The position numbers and the translations under genes are program-made. DNA of 64,000 nt, taken from NCBI GenBank assembly GCA_963691655.1, contig OY829330.1:2852001-2916000 (forward strand). The letters run 5' to 3'. Shown here in pieces: positions 55,601-64,000 of this stretch; position 1 is the first letter of the stretch, and each line of letters opens with the position of its first letter. Source of the DNA: Toxonevra muliebris (lineage: Eukaryota > Arthropoda > Insecta > Diptera > Pallopteridae). The notes under the pieces were generated by a model. The model worked only from the letters and a program-made list of their open reading frames with translations, had not been told where the DNA came from and did not search any database.

Positions 55601-58600
55601 CTTGAAACCCGGGAAGTGCGAACCCTTCTGATCTACCATTTCATTGCGCAAATTCCTGTAAGAGTCCAGTTTTAACCCTTCGGAGGGCACGCTCTGAAAA
55701 GTTACACGAGAGGGCTCGCCGCGGTAATTTAGCCGTAAGGTAAATATCATACTATCAACTGCAACTTTTCTTATTTATAGCAAAAAAATCATTAAAATAA
55801 AACGATTGATTGCTTTCTAGTGATATTGAAATATATTTTAAGCATTTATTTTTAAATGTTTATTCGTCATCGTTTTAACTTTGAAAACATTTCATCAAGC
55901 AACACTTGAATTTTTTTGTTGCACGAGAGGGCACGTCGCGGCAAATTAGTCACAAAAGCGAGATACCGATTTTCAAACACAAATAGCAGCTAAACGATGT
56001 AACGCAGAAACCAACGGCTAACGGTAAACCACGCTGCATCTCAAAACTTACAAATTCAATTGAGTGGCAGCGGTCGGCTAGGTTAGGTAAGGTTATAGAA
56101 GAGGGTGTGCTACGCACTTCCACTCGGAAGCCTTATTAGGCTCATTGTGATGCCCTTCATTTTATATTTGGGTGACCTTCCCTATCTGTTCGGTTCCCTG
56201 CGGATCCAGACTGGATCCTTTGGAAACCACCCAGTCTTGACGAGAAAGCTGTGTAAATCTGAAATCTGTGCATCAGCTATGTCTGTTAGTCCGTCAAAGA
56301 ACCTTACCCCGATAGTTCGGAGCCGTCGTCCCTGAAATGAGGGACAATGGCATAGCAGATGCTCGACCGATTCCACAGCGTCCTCGTCTCCACAGCCTCT
56401 CCATATATCGTTGGTCGATAGCCGCCATTTGCATAACATTACGCCCACAGCGCACTGACCGGTGATAACACCCGACACCATGTACACAGCATGCGTATCG
56501 AGTCGCAAAATAATGTTCGTCCTTTTAATGCTTAGTCGTGGCCACGTGCAATCCTGCAATCTTCCCTGGTCGACCTATTGTCCCTGCTGTATCACAAAAC
56601 GGTGGTAGTTTGCGTGTTGATTGCGTCACTGGCAGGCATTGATGACCCTGCGCGGGCAAGTTCGTTCGCCATGTCGTTCCCTTCAATATTGCTATGTCCG
56701 GGAACCCAACGTAAACTTACCTTACAGTGTCTTATGCTGCTCAAAACGTTACGACAATCTTGGACTATCTTTGATTTTATGACAGTGGAACCGATAACTT
56801 TCAAGGCAGCCTAACTATCCATACAGATTACAGCTTCCCTAAGGAAGGTGCTTTTATGTGTTCCGTTGCCTTCATGAAGGCAAAAACCTCCGATTGGAAA
56901 ACGCTACGGTAATCCGTTAGTCTATATAACCTTCGGGTTTGTTGCAGTTCCTCAATCTATCTTCGATCCGTCAGTAAAGTAGACTGTTGAAAAGTCTTCA
57001 ACATCTCGCAGGTTCGCAGTTGGCTGATGTCAGCTGGTTAGACTCTCTCAACCTGAGAATAGTCTTTGCTGCATTAGCCTTTACAAACATGTCCAGAGGG
57101 GGAAGGTGTAGAATCATCTCCAGGGCCATTCATGGAGCGCTTCTTACAGCTCCTGTAATGCCCAGAATGGCGAGTCTTTCCACCTTCTCTAGTTTGCATC
57201 GGTTGCTCTTTTTGGCCATTGCCGGCCATCATACTAGAGAACAGTTGGCCTGATTATCGCCATATACATCCAATGGATTATATATGGCTTACAGAGTTTT
57301 AAGCCCTTTTCTCATTCTTTCTTCTGTGTTCCGTTTCCACGAGAGCTTTGAGTCCAGAATTTTGCCTAAATATTTGGCCTCTTTTAATAGGTTCAGAGTG
57401 AACCTTTCGATTTTAGGAAGTATGATCTGCTGAATCTTCCTTTTCTTGGTGAATAGGACTAGTTTAGTCTTCGCAGGATTAACTCCAAGACCATTGCGCC
57501 TTGCCCACCTTGAAAGATCGCCTAATGCAGATTCCATCAGTTCACTGATCATTGGTAAGTATTTACCTTGAATCATAATGACAATATCGTCCGCATAGGC
57601 AATTATCCTAATGCGTCTACTTTGAAAGACTTTAAGAATTTCATCAACTACCAGTAGCCATAAAAGAGGGGATAGCACACCACCTTGAGGTGTCCCCCTT
57701 GTGGCTCTCCTTCGGATGGATGTTGGTTCCATCGTTGAATTGATCATCCTGCCGTCCAGCATGACTTCAACCCAGTCGACTATAAACCTTTCCACCTCGT
57801 GAGCACGAAGTGCTTCGATCATGACCTCTGTGGTTACATTGTTGAAAGCTCCCTCGATGTCGAGAAAAGCAGCCATAGTGTATTCCTTTAAGACCAGTGA
57901 TTTTTCTATACTGCTGACTACGCAGTGAAGGGCACTGTCTACTGATCTTCCTCGGAGATAAGCATGTTGTGCCCTACACAGTTCAGAAGTTAGACCTCGA
58001 TTATATCTGATATATCTATCTATTAAGCTTTCCAAGGTTTTCAGTAATAATGAGGAAAGACTGATAGGTCTATAATCTTTAGCCATAGTGTGACTAGGTT
58101 TCCCAGCTTTTGGGATAAAAACCACCTTTACTTCTTTCCACTGTTCTGGAACTACGCCCCTAAGCAGACATCCCTTGAAGATGTTGAGCAGAGGTTGTAA
58201 GATACAGTCTTCAGCCTGATGTAGCATTGCTGGTACGATGCCATCAGGGCCTGCGGATCTGAAGGGATCAAAAGAGCTTATTGTCCATTTGACCTTTCCA
58301 GGGTCCACAATTTCTGCAACAATTTCTGGGGGTGCTAATTCCCTTGGTTGCTCTGAGAGATTGTCGGAGTCATTGGGAATTTCCATTAGAGTCTCTAGCG
58401 ACTCTCCACTTGATTCCGTCCATGAGCCGTCTGGCTTGCGGATACAACTAAGACCGCAGTGTTGCTTAGACAGTATCTTCCTAAGCCTGGCCGACTCATT
58501 GGCGCAATCTATGGATTCGCAAAAGTCTCGCCACGAATTTCTCTTTACAATACAGATTGCTCTTGCTCTGAAGTTGTTGAAACTGGATCGGTATGCGTTC

Positions 58601-61600
58601 CAGTCTCTTTCTTCTCTACTTATTTTTGCTATATTAAACAGTCGCCTTGTCTCATGTCGGAGCTGCCGAAGCTCTGTAGTCCACCAGCTTGCGTTTGCTT
58701 TCTTTTTGGCACGGTTTATCGGACACGAGATTTTGAATGCCTTGTTCAACGTACTCGTAAGAAAGTCAACTGAGTTCTCTATGCATGTTCTATCAGTGGC
58801 AAGATCGAAGTTCTTCGATCTTAGTCTTGATCGAACACTGTTAGCGGTCGGCTACTATGATTTGTATTTTAAAAACAAATTAAACGACTCGCGGCTAATT
58901 TGCCGCGGCGCGCCCTCCGAAAGGCGAAATATTTCACTTTCTTCTTATGGTATTTTTGCAGCTGACGGTAGGCAGTCCAGTCCGCTTCCAACCGAGATTT
59001 AAGGGCTCGATTCAAAAGCTTCCTGGAGTTTTACCGTAGTTTCGAAAGCTCAGCGTTCCACCAAGGAACCGCCTTACTTTGTCTACTCCTACGTTCCGAG
59101 CACACCATCTCATAGCAATCAACCAAGATTCGCCCTAATGTATTAGAGGCTTCCTCTATTGACTCTATTGTCCGGAGTTTAGGAACGTCGTGAATTCTTT
59201 TTTTGACCAGCTCACAGAATCGTGTCCAATCCGTTTTTCGAGGATTTCGGCTGGTAGGAACAAATTCTAGCCCAGCTGCAAGCCGAAACTCTTTGTAACG
59301 GTGGTCCGAAAGGAGTCATCTCTAAGAACTCGCTATCCGGTGATTTGATCAGCCACAGTACTGTTTGATAGTGTCTGATTAATCACCTCCTGTCTCCTAC
59401 TAGTAACAAAAGCCGGGCTGGTGCCAACATATTAAATTACCAGTCGGGATGACAGAATGATATCCAACAGCTTATTCCCCCTGAAGTTACACTTGATACT
59501 CTCTTAAAAATATCCTCCTTTCGATTTTATGATAGCAGCACTTATTTTGTGCATCCTTTTAAATACAAATAATGTTCTACTTACTTTTTTATATAGAAAA
59601 ACACACAATAATAATGGCAAATGAAAAGCTTGAGAGAATTATTGCACCACAAAGATGTAACACGCGGTACTTAATATTGTAATGATAAGATATAAACATT
59701 ATCTGTTTACAGTTAGTTACTGATGTGGCTCTGTTTACAAACAAAAGGTCGCAATGAATGCTTAAAATTAATTATACGCTAGTTTCAATGGGAGCAAAAC
59801 CTAAATTCCCGAGAAAATTGTATTGAATTGAAAAATAGAGCAAATGAACCCAAACTTTTGATCGGTACTGTAAATGTATATTGAAGTGTTTTCGTCCTTT
59901 GTTTGTTAAATCACATACAATATTTTTTGTTTTTTTTTACCGTTTTAAACAAAATATTTTTTTGTTTTTAATAGCATATTTTAGGTGTTTTTAGTGCATT
60001 TTTGGCAGTTTCCTTGCCCTAGCAATAAGCAATACCTCTATGGACAAATATTTTAACATGCTAATAATGAAAAATAATAAAAAATTCATAATATAGAAAA
60101 ATCTGCTACTACTCGGTCATAATTTGTACATTTTTATAAAGGTCTATTACTTTTCCAAAAAAAAATTTTGAAACCGGTTGAAAAATAGCGGAGTTATGAC
60201 TTATCATAGACAAGAACCTTGCAAATAACGAAAACTATAATCAATTCAGCAAATTCAACACCAGATTCGTGCACAGCGACCCCAAAACACAAACAAACAA
60301 TATTTTGGTGAAGGACGCAGACATATTTCAAAAAAATTTTACTTGTCTTATCCATTATTTTGATAATTGTACACATATCGTTAGGAGGGCCTGCTTGTAT
60401 TTACGCCGTCTTTTCGGGGGATAGTTCTGAGATCATAATGTACTCAAATATGTGCATTTGTAGGTAAATACTTACTTTGAATATTGCTTGCAATGTACGT
60501 CTTTGCAAATCTGTAAATACCAGCCGTGGCTTCTTCGGTTGTGACATATGCTCGATATGTGGTTCATCCTTACGGCGGCAAACAGACACAGTACCACCAC
60601 CCGCAGCACCAACGCCAACACTTGCTCCTCCTCCTCCACCACTACCACTACCACCACTATTTCCACCACTTCCGTTTGCACCTACAAGAGATGAAGTATG
60701 TGGTGTTTTTAGTTCAAGTACAACTAGTTATTAAAGAAAAATAAAGGAAAATTCATGTCAAGAGTTAAATCAAAAATCGTTAGTTAACATTAAATAGTTT
60801 TTTGCTAACACTTACCGTTACTGTTTCCACCACTACCACCCCCACCACGTTGAGGTATTTGTGCTGCTGCCATGCGCAAGGCTGACATGCGTTGAAATTC
60901 AGGCTCTTGCAACCATTTGAACATACGGCGAAAAGTTTCACGTCCAGATTTTAGTTTTGACCATGGTTTTGGATTTCGTAGCAAATCGGAGAGGGTACCC
61001 TGTGAACGACAGAGTACGCGCTGTGCGAATATTGCTTGTGGTATGCTGTAACGTTTAAGTTCTGCTGATATGCGGTGCGCAAGCTCTTTAGTATTTATCT
61101 CTTCCAAGTCGCCTCCAATACCATTACCACAATTGGTAATGCCTGAAGTACCACCACCCCCTCCACTACTCCCGCTACCGCTATTTGAGTTATTATTGGT
61201 GTTAACAACCGTATTACTGCCCGACACGTGTGTTATATTCAATTGCAATTGTTGTTGTTGCTGGTGGCTGATATTGCACATATTTGTGGAGTTGCCGACA
61301 ACATTACTAAGACGTATGCAGTTGTTGTTCAAGCTAATGTTTAAATTGCAGTCGCTAGTGACTGAATGTGATTTAATATTTTGCTGCCCCACTAATTGTA
61401 ACTCCTGCTGCGCAAGACGCGTACCAGTTAAATTGGTTGCGTTAATCTGCTGTTGTTGTTGCTGCTCTTGGTGATGCTGACTTTGGTGCTGCTGCGGCTG
61501 ATGTATAGTCAACAACGTGGTTGCCGTGCCAATATCCGTGGGTGGAGGCGATGGTGTTAGAGAAACTACAACAGCACCATGCTGCAATGTTGATATATCA

Positions 61601-63546
61601 ACAATGCCACTACTCGCATTTGTCAACGATGCAGCCGATAATGTAGCCATTGTGCTATTTATGGGAGGTAGTGACGAAATTGATTGATTCATAATGCTGC
61701 AACCGCCGGGAGAATGTATCGAAACTGAACCCGCCGATACTGAATGCGGACTTAGTGCTGGGCTATGTTGAAGTTGCAATTGTGAATTACGCCCGCCTGA
61801 ATGGCATGATGATGATGACGGCGTTGTTGTCACCATTAGATCACTTTGATGTGTACCATAAGGGGATTCGTAACCGGTGACGACATTCTCGCCCACAACT
61901 GTGCCATTGCCATCAATTGCTGCTGGCGACAGGCATATGACTTGTTTCTGTGGTGTTGCTTGATGTGATTTCATATTTGTTGTACATCCCCCACTACTAC
62001 TGCTTGTAGCCTTGCATGCCGATGACAATGGTGGTGACTGTAATTCTGTCGAATGACTGTACGCTGATTGTGGTGAGAGTGCACCACAAGGACTTGGTGA
62101 TGCAGTATGTAATTCACATGCCACAACCATTCCCGATAATGTATGCGAAGGTGAGTTGGCATAGTTATGTGGAGGCGACATAGACATACCCATTGATGGC
62201 AGCTTATCATATGATGAATAAGGTGATTGCACACCGCTAAGGCTACTTAAACTTAATCCACCAAGACTGCTTTGATGTGGCATAACAGTAAACGATCCAA
62301 CACCGCCAGATGATGAGTTACTATTGCTACCGGTGCCACCGCCACTGCCACTGCCGCTAACCCCACCACCACTTAAGTGACTGCCAGTTATATGGCCGCC
62401 ATAGGCAAACTTATCTGACATCGTGGATATAGGCGGCAAAGGCTGCAAGGGTGTAAGTGTGGCGTACGATGATGTTGGACTAAATCCAGGTGGTGACATG
62501 CGTTCATTTACTACAGACGTTAGTGTTTGGTAGGTGGTAGGCTCTAGTGAATTATCACCCACTACTCCAACAACTCCCAATTCTGGACTTAACATTTGCG
62601 TCGTTGAGTCACGTGAGTCCTCGTGTGGCTGAACAATAACTGACAGAGCTTCATGGTGTGGCGTATGATGATGACTTGAATGATTTGAGTCCGCATGTGA
62701 GTGATGATGATGATTATGATGACGTTGATGGTGGTGCGAGGACTGCTGCTGATGATGATGGTGGTGTGAATGCTGTTGCTGATTGCAGTAGTGTTGCTGC
62801 TGTTGAGTATGTTGATGGTGATGCTGATTCAATGTTACTTCCACTGCATCCGACGACAAATCATCCATAACACCAACATTCGATACATCAATGCTATTGG
62901 ACGTGCTATGTGTATGATTATCACCACAGATTCCACTGCTGCTGCTATTGTTGTTGTTATTATGGTTAACAATAACAAGCTTATGTTCCTGCTTTACGGC
63001 AATAATATGCCCTGCTGTTGAACTGGATGAAGAGCCTACAGATAGTGCATCTAATGTAACATCCGATCCAACAAAATCGACAGGGCTACTTGCGCTTAAA
63101 CGAGGATGTTGGTGGTGTTGATGAGTCTGCTGCTGCTGCTGAAGGTGCCGCTGATGATGATGCCCATTTGTAGAGATTTGTAATAGTTGTTGGTGATGTT
63201 GATTATGATTATTATGATGATGCTGATGATTTTGCGATGATGGTTGATATAATGATTGTACAGGGCTATGACTAAGACCGTCAATAATTGTGCGCACCAT
63301 TACCACGGAACCAACAGCATCAACATCTGCAACAATGCCATTGCTCGTCGTAACGACATGATGTGCAACGACGTCGTTCTCATCTCGCGATGGCGTACGC
63401 TCCAGTGATGAACTAACCGATCCTGAATGACCAGTTATGATTTCGTTTGTATCATCAACCAGGTGGCTGGCAAGTGTTTGATGTTCGATGATTTCACTGA
63501 TTGACTCCATGCTCATTTTAATAATTGAATTACGTAAGTTTTTCAT
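52606..63546 (-). CDS. onecut: Onecut homeodomain transcription factor (CUT plus homeobox)
   Basis: Exons 63546-60816, 60681-60476 and 52941-52606 join in frame at GTAAG donors and TAG acceptors to give 1090 residues, close to the fly Onecut length I remember. The first exon is rich in His, Gln, Ser and Asn runs. The CUT domain spans about residues 814-895 (INTKELAHRISAELKRYSIP, LSDLLRNPKPWSKLKSGRET). The homeodomain spans about 958-1017, split after TLQAIFK by the 7.5 kb intron, and ends in VGNFFMNARRRS with Phe48 and Met50, the Onecut hallmark. It binds DNA in nuclei; family members act in neural and photoreceptor development. In-frame TAA precedes ATG 63546; ATG 63516 (aaaatgagc) has better context and may be the true start. 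The TGA stop is followed by C and an open frame. Confidence 0.93.
56182..56804 (-). pseudogene. LINE RNase H and C-terminal zinc-motif remnants
   Basis: 56592-56804 gives the end of the RNase H domain (VIKSKIVQDCRNVLSSIRHC, then VSLRWVPGHSNIEGNDMANE). 56182-56559 gives RLDTHAVYMVSGVITGQCAV and the Cys/His block CHCPSFQGRRLRTIG. A frame change lies between them. They belong to the inner LINE. Confidence 0.75.
57289..58842 (-). pseudogene. LINE ORF2: reverse transcriptase, open over 500 codons
   Basis: The frame is open from the truncation point at 58842 with no ATG of its own. It shows the linker WWTTELRQLRHETRRLFNIA, then the fingers (FDPFRSAGPDGIVPAMLHQA), EVKVVFIPKAGKP, DYRPISLSSLLLKTLESLID, AFLDIEGAFNNV, RGTPQGGVLSPLLW, and the catalytic AYADDIVIM. 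The thumb follows (GLGVNPAKTKLVLFT) before a TAA at 57289. RNase H and zinc pieces continue in other frames to 56182. An intact enzyme would copy element RNA at a nicked target. Truncation and stops make it non-functional. Confidence 0.85.
60682..60815 (-). other. onecut intron 1, 134 bp
   Basis: It begins GTAAGTGTTAGC at 60815 and ends ctcttgtag at 60682, joining AAC G to GT GCA (a split Gly codon) between the CUT domain and the Gly-rich linker. Confidence 0.9.
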
Positions 63547-64000
63547 TAGAAAATATTAAGTTGTTAATTATATAATTAATTAACGTATTTGTATGTTGTT
63601 GACTTTAATTTAATGCTCTTGCTTGCAAGTGTCGTCGAAATTGTGCAGACTGACGTCCTTAAAGGCATCGGTTGCGTAAAAAACCAAACGGTAACTTATT
63701 CGTTGCAACATTGTGCAAAGTGTTTGATTTTGACCAGAACATTAATCCTGAAAGAAGAAAATTTTTGTAAATTGGTGAAATCCTGTTATGAGAGAACTAG
63801 CAGAAGATAAATTAAAATTTATTCAATTGCTTAAGCTAATATTCTTATGCCCTCCATACTCTGTGTATAGGGTATATTGGTTTTGATCATGTAACGGGTT
63901 TTTATAACGCACGTAATTAAGCGTCATAGGTGTGGACATTATGGTGGGTCAATTTCTGTTTCCTAAATCGGATGTACAATAAAGTTGTTGTACAAGAAAG
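63547..64000. other. 5' flank of onecut
   Basis: AT-rich sequence upstream of the first ATG, with in-frame stops before it. It may hold 5' untranslated sequence or promoter, but no clear core promoter motif is visible. Confidence 0.35.

Larger units (their letters stand above)
56081..58842 (-). mobile_element. Inner LINE (I/LOA-like), 2762 bp, 5'-truncated, 12 bp target duplication
   Basis: AGCGGTCGGCTA occurs at 56069-56080 and 58843-58854, an exact 12 bp target duplication. On the minus strand the element carries a linker, reverse transcriptase, RNase H (SLRWVPGHSNIEGNDMANEL) and the C-terminal Cys/His block (SVEHLLCHCPSFQGRR), then a 3' end reading ataaccttacctaacc. It lacks the endonuclease and is therefore truncated. 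Confidence 0.85.
55675..58925. mobile_element. Inverted-end insertion inside the older LINE
   Basis: The left end (cttcggagggcacgc, then cgccgcggtaatttagccg at 55716) is found inverted at the right end (58886-58925, with cgcggctaatttgccgcg, itself a perfect hairpin). A further direct copy (gagggcacgtcgcggcaaat) sits at 55927. Without the inner LINE the insert would be about 0.48 kb, a MITE-sized element. Boundaries and number of nested copies are uncertain. Confidence 0.45.
54395..59510 (-). mobile_element. Older LINE (I/R1/LOA-like), degenerate and interrupted
   Basis: From right to left it shows the end of an endonuclease domain (NKLLDIILSSRLVI, then WRVLR, near 59330-59480) and the linker (TDWTRFCELVKKRIHDVPKL; AVPWWNAELSKLR near 59060). 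After an interruption comes the reverse transcriptase: WRSVKVVFIPKLGRDNY, LTSFLLKSLERMVEKHI, GVFVDIEGAFDNATFDSMFS. It stops near 54395 within a C-terminal thumb-like block (KTHDEPKVSRALTVFWQCRR). Many frameshifts and stops. The catalytic YxDD block is not legible. The part between about 55675 and 58925 belongs to later insertions. Confidence 0.7.
52942..60475 (-). other. onecut intron 2, 7.5 kb, filled with nested retroelements
   Basis: It begins GTAAGTATT at 60475 and ends tttatgtag at 52942, splitting the homeodomain. Positions 54395-59510 are transposon sequence. The parts 52960-54380 and 59520-60470 are AT-rich without recognisable genes. Confidence 0.9.

Noticed and set aside
58238..59002. 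A 254-codon plus-strand frame
   Set aside because: It is antisense to the LINE linker and reverse transcriptase, which are unambiguous on the minus strand.
60477..60744. Pro- or His-rich plus-strand frames
   Set aside because: Antisense of the Gly/Ser-rich linker in onecut exon 2.

Overview
The window looks like nuclear DNA of a higher fly (Diptera, Brachycera). It is AT-rich, genes have short introns with GTAAG/TAG borders, transcription-factor exons carry opa-like Gln/His/Asn runs, and most of the rest is transposon debris: BEL/Pao, mariner, PIF/Harbinger, I/LOA-like LINEs, tRNA-derived SINEs and many inverted-repeat elements. A tephritid or related fly fits, but I cannot name the species from sequence alone.

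Two host genes are convincing. (1) At 6675-8238, minus strand, are four exons of a cathepsin L-like (C1A) cysteine protease: signal peptide, I29 propeptide, catalytic Gln/Cys region. The exons that should carry the catalytic His and Asn are not recognisable in the window. (2) At 51028-63546, minus strand, is the fly onecut gene: a long low-complexity exon ending in a CUT domain, a small exon with the start of the homeodomain, a 7.5 kb intron, and an exon with the rest of the homeodomain. The protein ends at residue 1090 at a TGA followed by C, but the same frame then runs open for 525 more codons to a TAG. This is the outstanding observation: a candidate stop-codon readthrough that would add a 525-residue Gln/Asn/Asp/His-rich tail.

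0-6 kb: a hAT MITE inside a SINE, a pogo/jerky-like transposase scrap and a second SINE. 6.6-8.3 kb: the protease gene. 8.3-15 kb: MITEs and a 2.25 kb element with about 355 bp inverted ends. 15-18 kb: a long-TIR element carrying an intron-containing ORF of an uncharacterised arthropod repeat family. 19-25 kb: stacked SINEs, a MADF-domain pseudogene and a TTA-flanked Harbinger-like MITE. 27-30 kb: a truncated LINE, a mariner, and a SINE whose tail matches the LINE. 32-38 kb: a second copy of the long-TIR element, broken by a young BEL/Pao element (5 bp target duplication), a truncated LINE (9 bp duplication) and a SINE. 38-51 kb: AT-rich DNA with foldback and MITE families, a perfect 486 bp tandem duplication and a decayed PIF/Harbinger transposon. 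51-63.5 kb: onecut; its large intron holds a LINE nested in an inverted-repeat element nested in an older LINE.

The elements illuminate one another. SINE tails match LINE 3' ends in the same window. An intact relative supplies the empty target sites for the BEL and LINE insertions. MADF and HARBI1-like fragments are the two expected parts of Harbinger-type transposons. Coordinates of diffuse repeats are approximate because they come from reading by eye.
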